A stretch of 64,000 nt of DNA from Cristatella mucedo (Eukaryota > Bryozoa > Phylactolaemata > Cristatellidae): NCBI GenBank assembly GCA_009760855.2, contig WPIO01000182.1, positions 441,001 to 505,000 of the forward strand, read 5' to 3'. Positions 10,945 through 39,838 of the stretch are shown here, one piece after another; within the stretch, counting starts at the first letter, position 1, and each line of letters opens with the position of its first letter. The translations under genes were made by a program, and so were the position numbers. Under the pieces are notes generated by a model. That model was not told the DNA's origin. It ran no database searches and saw only the letters and a list, made by a program, of their open reading frames with translations.

Positions 10945-13900
10945 AGAGAGGGAAGGAGAGAGGGAAGGAGAGAATTAGTCAACGAGAGGTCAATGCCGTG
11001 CACAGGTCGACCTTGGGGCCGTGTAGCACATAACAGGCTTAAGCTTGCATAGAACCAGCAAAAAAGGTAAATGCACGAGCTGAATGCATGGAGCATGCGC
11101 ACAGGGCACACTCACTGTCTCCTCAGCACGGCGAGCTCCTCGTCTTTCATGATGCGCCAGTCCTCCAGACGGGTATCGTCTGCAATGCCCGAGTGACGCA
11201 GATCGCCGAGAGCCTCAATGTCTTCGACCACCTGCAAGAAGGTCGTACTGCTGCATCAAGTCCAGCCTAGGGTTTGAAAATTTACAGTCCGAAATACTCT
11301 CTCACATGCATGTGTGCGCACACAATCATACAGAGGCATACACGTGTGAGGGCACACACACATACAGGCACAAACATGCACACACACACACACCACGCAT
11401 GCACGCACGCTCGCCTGCATGAACACACAACGGAATACCCACCAGCTGAATTTCGTGATCACTTATGTCGGGGACATAAGGGTACACCATGAGCTCGCCG
11501 TGCGACCTGCAGAGACAAGCTGTAGTGTAGGGTCAAGCACGTTTATCGTGAGCATGGACACCAGCTCAGATGACAGAACAAATCATGACGCAACCTAGGC
11601 GCGATCACTTGCAGAGAAACCAGAGTAGGCGATCGATGGCGACCAAGACAGGTACGTAGTAGCTCCTGCAAAAACAGCTGCTGCACGAGCTGAGCATCCC
11701 AAGCTAACTTGTCACCACATGTAAATGCCCGAGCGGTACAAGCTCCATGTCCACTCCCACAGGGACACTACACTGTAAGCTCGGCTAGGACTTGCCACTA
11801 GAAAGCAGCAGCATAGAAGTAAATGTTGAGTAACAGCTCCAAGACGACCACTCAGCAGCCAAAGGGATTGGTGGTGATCGCTGCTAATACTACCAAACGT
11901 CGACTCGGTTCTGCAGCAGTCACACTTCCTTTGCTAACGAACCCAATACGATTACACGAGGCAGCCTTATTGGCCAGCTGGAAGAGTGACCGATGATGTC
12001 AAAGATGTCTCAGTGGTGACACGTGGGGAAAGGGGATGATGCTCAGATGCTATTTCCTGATGGACCTCAGCAACGACTAGCTCCCGAATGGCAGCAGGCT
12101 ACAGAATTTGAATCAACTGCTCCACTAGCAAGTGTGACAAGAAACATTTCAGCCATCTAACAGTCAGAAAATGCAGCATTCATATTACAGCACTTATCGC
12201 CTAGATGGCACATACCACAGTCCCGACAACTTTCTCGGGAAAAGACATGCTCATTTCTAGTAGCAACAGATCGCATGGAGGCATGTAGAGCCTACACAAA
12301 AGACTACTCAGCCGATAATCAAAGGCCTGCCCCAAAGGGGAGCCAAAGTAGCTTCCAAAAGCAGCAGCAAAGACGATGTAAATGCAACAGCCCCGACGTT
12401 GCCGGCAATTTTTCGAGCGCCAAAGTAACAGAAGGTCAGCCATCGGAAGGAAAAAGATGAAGACTTTGTTGCATCCTTAAGTTGAACGATTAGCCCAAAC
12501 AAAAGTACGGAAGGCGGACAAAACGCTGTCAACCTTGCCACGAGCCAAGATTCGCCTGGCAGCCAATTGCCATGCAAGCAGCTGGCGATCGCCTAGGCCA
12601 GGCCTGGCAGTCCTTTGCACGATTGGCTGCATCCCACACGACTGCTCCTGCAGCCGGATGTCAAGGCAAGCTCCTACCAGCGAATCGCCCATCGAATGCT
12701 CAGGTCGCTCGCTGATCTCACCAAGCACGTGCCTCTAAAACGACGGCTGCAAACACGACACAACTAGCGCCGAGGCAGGGGCCATCGCCCGATGGCCTCA
12801 GCCCCTTGGGCCATGGTCAGATATATTACATAGAGTTCCCATCAGGAGAAGGCAGCGCCGACACGCAGACAAGCGATTGGCTGCCTCTGTAATTTTGCCC
12901 CAAAAGCAGGCCCCTAGTTCTTTCGTGGCTAGGCGACAACTGGCCGGACACAGCAGCGCGGCCTCAGCACCGGACGCAGCACTGTCGAGCGATGCGTGCG
13001 CTCAGCCACGATGAGAGCGAGAGCTCGCGCCGAGCCCTCTTAATCGCCGCATTACTACAACAGAAGAAGCCGTTGCCGCTGCTAGCTCTTACTTGAGAGC
13101 GGGCAACACTTGCTCTTTGTATGATCGCTCGATGGACTGCAGATACTTGTCCGTCAGTATCCGGTCGAGACCCTTCTTCTCCAGCGGCTACAGAGAAGAG
13201 GCTGGAGACGTTGGCTGCCACACGACTCGGCTCGCGACTCGTCGCCGCGCGCGAGAAAGAAGAGGGCCCTGCTCGCTCGCGCCGGGCAAGCGACTCGGCA
13301 AGGACGGACGGCAGGCAGGCGCCGACACGAGGCGAGGCGAGCTTCCCGCTCGGACAACAGCGCCGCTGACGATGACCGGCGATGCATCCGCCGGCTGAGG
13401 CACAGCGGCACCCGAGGCGGCTTACGTCGTTTCGACTGACGATGTTCTGCTTCACTTGCGAGACCGACGCGTCTAGATAGATGGTGAGATGAGGGCGAGG
13501 AAACTCGCACACGGCATTCTGCGATACGCTCTTGTAAAAGGCGTACCCTGAAGAGTGCAAAAAGCGCCGCCGCGGTGAGGCACCTTGCGGGCAGGCGCAC
13601 GCGCCGACGCGAGCCAGCGCTTCCGGCACAAGAACCGTTGCGGCAGATCGCGCTGACGCTCGAAGGCCCGCACCCGTAAATGGATGTGCACATGCTTGCG
13701 TTACAGTACTCCCTCCCGACCTGCGTCAGAACATCCACTGACCTGACCACATTTAAAAGGAACTGCAACTTAAAAACACCTATTTATGACAGCATTTAGC
13801 GGGTCCCTGTGATTCGGCCTTTCATGTGCTTATGCGTGCTGACACTGTGCATGCTGCCACTAACCACATTTGCATGCTGACCCTGTGCATGTCACCCCTA

Positions 13901-15404
13901 ACCATGTTATTCATTTTGTTTGTTTATCAAGCATGGTATTACTCACCATTCAATTGCATTTCCCTTTGCAGAAAAATGTAAAGCGCCTAGAGAGAGATTG
14001 AGTTCTCTGAAGGCGCTTTATCAAATGCATTATTATTATTATTATACAATAACAGGCACCAAGCAGCGCCAAGGCCTCTCGAAGTCGCCGTTGTCTGCCA
14101 GCTTACCTTTCTTTGTGTAGAAGCCATTTTCCATAAGGGCTGATGCAAACACGTTGTCACTCCACGGTGAGCGCACACAGACGACTCCTTGACCTGCAAT
14201 GCAGCCAGTGCCGGGGCGCGTCAAGGCCATGCCCTAGAGGCTACCGCCGGGCCTAGGCACGAGCTCACCGGCGGCACCGAGGGCAGAGCGGTGGCGGCGA
14301 ACCATCAGCTGCCGCTTGCTGCTTTCTAATGGGTGCGAGCGTCGCACAGGGTTGCTAGCTTCGGGTGTCTTTTTTCTTCTTGAGCACATTGTCAGCAGCA
14401 ACAGATTGCTGAAACTTGGGTGGTGGTTTCGGTGGGTAGGGCGAGAGGGGCAGGCCCTGGCAAGCGCCCTGCTGAACTTCGTGGGGGGGGTCTCTCTCGC
14501 TGCCGTGCAAAAGGTAAGGAGGCACCGATGCTGATCGATCGCCAATGCTGCTCCGAATCGCTCTGAGTGCTGGCATCCAGCAGCATCTGGACGAATCGAG
14601 CTCACAACAGGCAAGGCATCGCGGTTCATCGTCAAGGTAGCATGGATACCTACGTGAGGTAAGGTGCTTGACATCTACCTGATCGTAGGCAAAGTCGCAA
14701 CATCTCCTACCCGCTCGTCCTCAGCCAGGCAGCCTCGTGCCTGCATGTGAGGTTAAACGATTCCAAGCGATCTATAAGCCTCCTACCCTAGCAGCAGCAA
14801 GCTGGCGTTGAGAGGAAGCACACGTTCACACTCGAGAGAGAAACAAGGCGAGAGGGAGAGGGAGAGAGAGAGAGAGAGAGAATGGACGCAGCACACACCA
14901 GCCATACCGCGAAGTAAATGCTAAGCTAGAGCAGAATGCCAAGAAAGTGACTCTAGGTAGTTCGCATGTTCCCAAAGCCTTGAATTTGCTTCGGCCTAAT
15001 TTTACGACATCCCCTCACAAGACGACATTTAAAAAGAAGCTAAAAGCGCACATATTTGTCACAGAATTTAGTGGATTCTTGTGCTTTGTCCTTTGTGTGT
15101 TCTAGCATGCTGATATTATGCATCCTACCATTAACCACGTTTTACATATTGACACTGTGCATGTCACCTCTAACCATGTCGTACTTGATGACATTGTGCA
15201 TTTTACCAATAATCATTTGATCATGCTTTCTTTACAGGATATGTAAAGGGCCTAGCAAGGGATTCAGTTCTCTCTGAGGGTGCTTTACAAATGTACCATT
15301 ATTATAGTAATTCTTACTATTAACTGCTGAACGAAGGCTAGTGCGGATCGGGCAATGTTGATATGGAATAGAAGCGAAGCTTAGGCACACACAAGCGCCG
15401 CGAG

Positions 15405-15442
<38 letters not shown>

Positions 15443-18400
15443 GGGTCATCTAGAAGGCCAAAGTGGTCAAAGAGATCCTAAAGAAAAGAGTGCCTCTGGA
15501 AAGTGCTTGCGTGCGGCGGTGTAGACGAACCAGACAGCACGCCACATCCGTCCGTGCAGATACACAAGAGAGCCAGGCACTAAGCTGGAGCAGACGCCTG
15601 AGCTGCACTCAGGGTTCGCTGGCCCAGAATGTCATCATATGCGCAAGCCCTCAAGAGCAGCGCGAAACCTGCATCCACTGCAGCCCGGGCAGCCACTCGG
15701 ACGATGCGTTGGACGCTCTGCGAGCCGACACACTTGAAAGCTTTGCAACCTCGCGTTGTCGTGGGCCAGTCGAGCACACACCGCAGCAGTGGCGCTCACT
15801 CTGAGCCCTACCTCCTGGGGTAGATAGCGGCCACGAGACTGCTTTGCTAACTCGGTAACCACATGCACATGTGCGCACACACTTACACATACACTAGAGA
15901 GAGATCGTCTCAGAAGCAGCAGCACAGCAGTCAGCATCGGAGCCGAGCGATTCGTCATAAGACACCCAGGCAAGGTTTATGCGCAGATTTTGTCATGGGT
16001 AGTGCGCTCGCGCCGGCACGACGTAGGCATACGTCTGGGACAGTGAGAGAAACTACTACCAGAAAACCCATCAGCTGGAGAGCAGTCTGCGGTGCATCCA
16101 ACAAAGCATATATAGTTCATTTGTATGGCGCCCCAAGAGAAATTAATCTCTATTCAGGTGTTTCACATATGCCACGGGACTTGAGCCCACGACCTCGGTC
16201 GGGACGAGCACCTTAACTGCTGAACCAAACCAGCTCGGCGAGCATGCTTAATCTCCCAGGGTGCAGCACCACGTGATCATGCCGTGCCCTAAAGTCTGCT
16301 GGGCAAATGGCGCAGGCTAAATCTTACATTAGGCTGGCTAAGCTACAGCTTCGGCGGCGAAGCTGTAGCGGTGGAAACTAGAGAGGGTTAAACCTCCACT
16401 GAATCGACGCAGCTCAACATGGAAACAGAAGTTGGGCATGCATGAGCATCCACGCAAAATGTGATAGCACAGCTCATTGATGGGCAAGGCGATGACACAA
16501 CTGCCATTAAAAAGTACAGGGATGAGGTATCAATTGTAACTGCAACCAACCTCCCTCCCCACTGTCAATGGAAAACACCACGTGCAGAGATATTGTTAAG
16601 AAAGAGTGATCATGAAGAGAAGATTTTTTTCGTTGAATACATTGTTATGAAGCCGATGGGTAAAAGCATAGTAATCGCTCATCGTTCAGGCATGTCAGAC
16701 TTCTAGCAATCCAGGGCTTATCTAAATGGTCGTGCACCTCAAGCTTGAGCACTATACCGGAGCTACATCGCCCCTGGGTCTTTGTCTAAAGGTAAGGCGA
16801 TCGAATTTCTTGACCCAGGTCATAGGGTTTGAGTCCGGCAGCAGTCAATCCTCTAACATTAAGTGGAAGTGATAGCTGCTTAGACTCCTTTGCTGCTGCT
16901 AGTATAAATGAGGCTGTTGACTCTCAGTACGCCTTCGCTTAACTTGCTATGCAACTTCTTGCAACAGCTGGAACGTAGTAGTGAGAAAGGACACTGGGTG
17001 CTTTAGAGGAATCAAGCTAGAAAACTGCTCTGATGTTGAGCCGAGATGCAGGCCGACCTGCTGACAAACTGACAAATCGCCCGATGTAGGGCCTAGCCAA
17101 CATAGCTCAACGGTAACTCGCTAATCACAAGCTAATGTGATGGACAGCCGGCCACGAAGAACAATCAGGACGATGACAGAACAGCTTAATGACAACACGA
17201 AAGAGCAAGAGTCTGGATGAAAATTCGGTGGTCAATCAAGTCTTCTGAAAATGCTTGGAATAGAGGCATGATCTTTGACGACCACCTCGGTTTTCCGAGT
17301 TCATTCAAAAGGCAGCCAGCTTTAACTTTGTTTTCACATCCCCAGATTACAGGCTGAGCTAGGCAATTCGAAAGTTATTAGCTTGTTCAATCATTACAAT
17401 TTTGTGCTTGGGGATTAGCACTCGACTCCACAGCTCAGCTGTCAAGCTGAGTGCTAAAACTTGCCCATGTTTCACATCACCACGAATACCTTTACTGCCT
17501 TTGTGGAGAAAAAGGCATCGACATAATTTCCTTTTGCCTAGCCTCTAATCCCCAATGTGATGAGACTCTAGGCCTTGTGACTAAGCTCCTGCGACCCTAC
17601 AAATCGGCCAGGGACTTTGGATCTGCACCCGAAACTCAAGTTTCACACTTACATCTATCTCTATTCCGTGGGTTGTTCGACTCTGCAGGTCCCAAAGATT
17701 GAAAATCTAGGCCCGATTTCTTCTACCGGGGCTATATCTACACTTTCGGCTAAGACCGCCTCTTATCCAGCGTATCTTTTTAATGCTGCTCCTCCAGAAT
17801 GCCGAGGCATCCATTCTCTCTCACGTCCCTCACCTCATTCAGCATGACTAAAGTGTGCGTTCTGTCTACGGTCGAGGTAGAAGTACAAGAGCATACTCTC
17901 GAGTCGCACTCACAGCATACTGAAAAGAAAGGATGATAGTGCCAACTCACATCACGTGGATGTCGCGGCGTTCGCGCGCAAAGAAGCGAGCAACGGCTCG
18001 CACTCCAGCTGTGGCCGCCATCAGCTAGGTGCATGGCCACGCCAGGGCAGCTCACTACAGTTTGACGAGCTCGCCCAGCTCGCCCAAGCTGCAGATGCTG
18101 GGCAGCCTGGCTTGAATGCCTACTGCTCCCAGAGACGTACGAGAGAGCTCTTCTTTACGAGAGGGCTCAGGCGCCGACCCTTCGGCCAGCTGGCGGACAG
18201 CAGCGGCGCTGCGATGCACCGGGCGCATTGCGGGCGTGCGCCTGCCGGGCAAGGGATGCGGCTGCTAAAATGCATAATCTGCCTAGGGCTCATTGAGAGA
18301 GCTTTCGCGCCTCCTCCTCGACAACGCCGTGCTGGCACAAGCATGCAGCGAGCTGCATGCGCGGCGCTCTGCAGCCCGGGGTGCGGCGGCACGGGGCGAT

Positions 18401-19037
18401 ACCGGCGTGCGATACCCGCAGCCGACGTGAGGTACGACGACGAAGCGCGACACAGTGGTCTGCATCGCGGTCTGCGTCCGCTGAGAGACGCCGCGCGAGG
18501 CTCACCGGTGCTGAACAGGTGAAGCAGAGCGTCGTTGTACGTGAACAGCCTCGTTATCAGCGACTGAACCTGCAGCATGCCGACGCGTCCGCCGCCTTCG
18601 GCAACGGTGGGGTGATGGTCGCTGTAGAAGCTTTTCATGTCGTATATGCGCGCCGACGCCGGAAGGAGTTCGTCCAAGGCTCGCTGGTCGGCATTCGAGC
18701 CGTAGGCCTTGTAGTACTCGTCGACCGGAACTTCGGGCACGTAGAAGAAATTCAGCCTCTTCGCGAGCAGCCTCGCGAACTCGTGCTTTCCAGAAGCAAC
18801 TGGCCCGTCGACGACTATCACTTTGCTGTTTTCGTCGAATCGCCGCACGGTACGATCAAAGAGCTGGTGCCACACCTTGAACTTCTTCTGCCGATACGGC
18901 CACGGCTTGGGCTTTCCATCGCCGGAGGCGGGCGCTGCCGTAATAGTGGCGCAGCTTACGTTCACGAGGGACTTCGGCGGGGCTGCTAATTTCGAAACGC
19001 CCGAGCGTTGCACGACTCGCAGTATTACAAAAGCCAT
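8972..19037 (-). CDS. NDUFA10: NDUFA10 / ND-42, 42-kDa accessory subunit of mitochondrial complex I
   Basis: Eight minus-strand exons (18506-19037, 14107-14193, 13426-13547, 13093-13187, 11443-11506, 11116-11231, 9208-9322, 8972-9103) join in frame to 421 codons including TAA. The predicted 420 residues are close to the fly protein (about 407, from memory) and longer than vertebrate ones (about 355). The product is a structural subunit of the complex I membrane-arm matrix side with a deoxynucleoside-kinase fold. Residues 1-30 are basic with few acidic residues, as in a mitochondrial presequence. WPYRQKKFKVWHQLFDRT precedes FDENSKVIVVDGPVASGKHE (P-loop, about 70-86), where Ser/Thr of Walker A is His. 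Later come VRSPWSDNVF, RPHLTIYLDASVSQVKQNI, KYLQSIERSY and VVEDIEALGD, all in family order. It is head to head with CEP112. The last two exons are weakly conserved but phase-consistent. Confidence 0.9.
9208..9322 (-). CDS. NDUFA10: NDUFA10 exon 7
   Basis: TTTCAG acceptor and GTAACT donor. One base completes the split Gln, then WGEENFIPNLLMHPVPYECP and EMVMSPEDEALRSRLYLR follow. VPYECPE resembles the PVYxPE segment of the family. Phases agree on both sides. Confidence 0.75.
9938..9998 (+). mobile_element. LINE family A, terminal hairpin remnant
   Basis: TGATTGAGTTCTCTGAGGGC followed by a short spacer and ATTATTATTACTACTACTATTA. It is the distal half of the 3' stem-loop plus tail. Confidence 0.65.
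10737..10974 (+). repeat. GA-rich microsatellite
   Basis: About 240 bp of (GA)n with GGGA interruptions. Both strands stay open as low-complexity frames, which are not genes. Confidence 0.95.
11116..11231 (-). CDS. NDUFA10: NDUFA10 exon 6
   Basis: It starts exactly with VVEDIEALGDLRHSGIADD and ends with LEDWRIMKDEELAVLRR plus two bases. The donor is GTGAGT. Read without splicing, the next codons are Gln and TGA (11114-11112), so a retained intron would truncate the protein here. Confidence 0.88.
11310..11412 (+). repeat. Degenerate CA-rich repeat
   Basis: ACACAC runs mixed with GCACGCACGC, between NDUFA10 exons 5 and 6. Confidence 0.85.
11443..11506 (-). CDS. NDUFA10: NDUFA10 exon 5
   Basis: CTGCAG acceptor and GTGGGT donor. 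It encodes SHGELMVYPYVPDISDHEI, equivalent to the LLVYDW...E part before VVEDIE. Confidence 0.88.
11507..13092 (-). other. NDUFA10 intron 4
   Basis: 1.6 kb, with no repeat family or exon recognised. Confidence 0.6.
13093..13187 (-). CDS. NDUFA10: NDUFA10 exon 4
   Basis: CTGTAG acceptor and GTAAGA donor. It encodes LEKKGLDRILTDKYLQSI and ERSYKEQVLPAL, matching the AYLQDIE...YK segment of the family. It ends in phase 2. Confidence 0.9.
13426..13547 (-). CDS. NDUFA10: NDUFA10 exon 3
   Basis: The acceptor is CTTCAG and the donor GTAAGC. It encodes YAFYKSVSQNAVCEF and RPHLTIYLDASVSQVKQNI, the most conserved block of NDUFA10, ending SRND in phase 0. Confidence 0.93.
13707..14046 (+). mobile_element. 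LINE family A 3'-end copy in NDUFA10 intron 2
   Basis: It starts in CTCCCTCCCGACCTGCGTC and runs through GACCACATTTAAAAGG, the repeated GTGCTGACACTGTGCATGCT phrases, and the hairpin AAAGCGCC...GGCGCTTT to (ATT)n. It fills most of the 559-bp intron, antisense to NDUFA10, ending about 60 bp from exon 2. Confidence 0.9.
14107..14193 (-). CDS. NDUFA10: NDUFA10 exon 2
   Basis: TTGCAG acceptor and GTAAGC donor. It encodes QGVVCVRSPWSDNVFASAL and MENGFYTKK, the counterpart of the ERSPWSD lid region. Val replaces the Glu usual before RS. Confidence 0.92.
14847..14882 (+). repeat. GA microsatellite
   Basis: Short (GA)n tract with GGGA units. Confidence 0.9.
14955..15310 (+). mobile_element. LINE family A 3'-end copy
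   Basis: Contains TGTTCCCAAAGCCTTGAATT, GACGACATTTAAAAAGAAGC, the CATGCTGATATT phrases and the decayed terminal hairpin ending in ATTATTATAG. Antisense within NDUFA10 intron 1. Confidence 0.85.
15391..15441 (+). repeat. (CA)n microsatellite
   Basis: GCGCGCGC followed by an uninterrupted (CA) run of about 15 units. Confidence 0.95.
16165..16245 (-). mobile_element. tRNA-like SINE head
   Basis: The reverse complement reads TGGTTCAGCAGTTAAGGTGC, then GACCGAGGTCGTGGGCTCAAGTCC, an A-box/B-box pair like the other SINE copies. The downstream body was not recognised. Confidence 0.55.
18506..19037 (-). CDS. NDUFA10: NDUFA10 exon 1
   Basis: ATG at 19037-19035 opens a basic leader, then the KPWPY block, the P-loop and QVQSLITRLFTYNDALLHLF. 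The donor is GTGAGC after 18506, leaving one base (STG split codon). The open frame continues into the intron, but that part is not family-like. Confidence 0.92.
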
Positions 19038-19491
19038 GGAAACACGCAGCGACTGGAACCGGCCTCCGCAGCGGAAGCTCCGGTCGGGCTGACCTGCGCG
19101 CTACGGTCGCTGATGCATTGTGGTTTCCGCCGGGCTCGGGTAACCGTTGCTGCCCGACTGTTGCCGGTGTCGGCGTCGCTTTCTCAGGTGCGTTGACTGG
19201 TGCGCCGACCTAGCCGCTCGAGGCCTCTGTGACGGTATCGCCCGGCCGCGCACCGCCTCGGCTATGGCCGCGCACGCTAACTTGCAGGCCGAGCGCGCGA
19301 TTTCGCTCCCCCGTTTCCCGAGCGGGAACCGGGCGCTGCCGACGCGACGCGACGCCGGCGCTGTTGCCCCGTGCGTTTTTTGCGACCCCCGTCCGTCGTT
19401 GTAGCGAGGGGTCGAGCGCGCGCTCGCCTGCCGCACGCGAGACCGTCGTCATCGCCGCGGCGCAGAGGATCCGCAGCGGCGGCTCCGCGAC
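19038..19491. promoter_or_regulatory. Shared GC-rich intergenic region, probable bidirectional promoter
   Basis: The 454 bp between the divergent start codons of NDUFA10 (-) and CEP112 (+) are rich in GC and CpG (for example CGACGCGACGCGACG near 19338) with no TATA box in an obvious place. Transcription start sites and 5' UTRs of both genes must lie here unless a non-coding first exon exists elsewhere. Confidence 0.65.
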
Positions 19492-38453
<18,962 letters not shown>

Positions 38454-38483
38454 CGAAGACGCTGAACGTCGTTCGTGTGGCGG

Positions 38484-38514
<31 letters not shown>

Positions 38515-39679
38515 ACCTCTTGCCAGCTGGGTGAGAGCTGCGTCTCGTCGGATTCGCTCGCCAGGCTTTCGTCTGCCGGCTTCCTGCCGCCGTGTGGTCG
38601 CGTCGGCAAAGATGCCGGCGCGAGCCGGCAAGCGCTGCCGTGCCCTCTTATGCGGGCAGGCGGCTAGCGTTGCCCTGCCGGCTCGCTGCAGTGCCGCGTG
38701 GCAGGAGGCGAACTGAGCGGTGCCCCGTGGTTTCTGATGTAGTTGTCGCCGTCGTTTTTTTCCTTTTAAGCCGTCCTTGGAGGTCTTGTTTCTCAGGACC
38801 GATTTTGCCCAAGTTCTTGCAAAAGCGATGGATTCGCTTAGTGGCTGCTGTCGTTTGGATTAGACGTGACGCCTTGCCATTGGTGCTCGTAGAAGTGCTT
38901 CAGAATACTCGATTGGAAAGCCAGCAACTTGCTGCTGGCCTTGCCTTGGCTGTCCTTGTAGCAGCCGCTGCTCCTGCCGGCTGCTCCTTCTCTCGGGATT
39001 CGTCATGTGCATGCGCAGCAGCCTCTTCTTCCGGATTTCACTCTTGCTCTTTTTTTAATGTTCTTCGAAGATGCTTCCTTTCGTCATTCTGCAAAGGCCG
39101 ACCCTGTTCGTCGTCGTCGTCGATGCTTGGGCAGCCGCTACAGGTATATACCTATATATATATTTTTTTTGCCTTGCTGCCTGCGCTGCAGCGCCCTGGC
39201 TTTATATAATACACTGGCATGCCGTAGTAATGCAGCATTCTGCCTGCTATGCTATTCTGCCTGGACTCCGCTGACCCGCGCGGCGTTAGCCTGTGCACAT
39301 TTACATGTGCACACACACTTTAGGCTCCAATGTAAACAGTGTAAACCGGGAGCTCTCTTTTCTGACTTCTCAGTCGGGGCAGCGTCGGCCACTTATGTGG
39401 CCGTTGACGTTTGACGGTGCTGGTGGCAAAGCGGTAGCTAGCATACGAACAAGCCGGCTGGATAGGTACGGTCGGCAGTATTCTGGTCCGTGCCGAGCTG
39501 CTCATTTCCGTGCCTGTTTAGCAGCGGTTTACGTGTAAGGGAATTATGACCTAATTAGGGACTCGAAATGCAAGCAAGTGATGAGTGGTCACGTGTGAAT
39601 TGCAAGGCCTTGACCTCTCTAGTGGGTTGGTCCCTTTTAGGCCCATAATTGTTCAAGAGCTAAACTTGGGTCTGAAGCG
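38454..39679 (+). other. CEP112 3' untranslated/downstream region
   Basis: It starts with a (GGCA)n tract (38482-38513). No exon or canonical AATAAA was found, so the transcript end is unknown. Confidence 0.5.
38482..38513 (+). repeat. (GGCA)n microsatellite
   Basis: About eight tandem GGCA units, 30 bp after the CEP112 stop codon. Confidence 0.95.
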
Positions 39680-39838
39680 GCGGTCGCTTTTCACGAACTC
39701 GGCCCCGAGGTCGTGGGTTCGAATCCTGCGATGGGCGATCCTTTATCGCCAGTGCAAGCGGTGGTGATAGCCGTAAAGGCTCTTCTGTCGCTATACAAAA
39801 AGAGGCTGTTAAATCAGCTAGTATTTTATTTTATTTGA
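39680..39838 (+). mobile_element. tRNA-derived SINE copy
   Basis: CACGAACTCGGCCCCGAGGTCGTGGGTTCGAATCC carries the B box. Then GGCGATCCTTTATCGCCAGT, GCAAGCGGTGGTGATAGCCG and ACAAAAAGAGGCTGTTAAATC match the body at 25663-25840. The head before the palindrome is partly lost. Confidence 0.8.

Larger units (their letters stand above)
9323..11115 (-). other. NDUFA10 intron 6
   Basis: The 1.8-kb intron holds a hairpin-only LINE A copy (9938-9998) and a GA-rich microsatellite (10737-10974). Nothing else was recognised. Confidence 0.7.
14194..18505 (-). other. NDUFA10 intron 1
   Basis: A 4.3-kb intron with a GA tract (14847-14882), a LINE A copy (14955-15310), a CA tract (15391-15441) and a SINE-like piece (16165-16245). 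The remainder, including 16.3-18.5 kb, shows no exon or recognisable gene. Confidence 0.7.

Noticed and set aside
10719-11033. Arg/Glu-rich charged protein
   Set aside because: Translation of a GA microsatellite.
13154-13768. Minus-strand frames of 200-220 codons rich in Arg/Ser/Ala
   Set aside because: They overlap NDUFA10 exons 3-4 in wrong frames or run through GC-rich intron.
18120-19037. 305-codon frame extending NDUFA10 exon 1
   Set aside because: Everything after the GTGAGC donor at 18505 loses family similarity, while the next spliced exon restores it in phase.
39690-39750. tRNA gene suggested by GGTTCGAATCC
   Set aside because: No pairing acceptor stem and no normal anticodon arm; the body matches other SINE copies.
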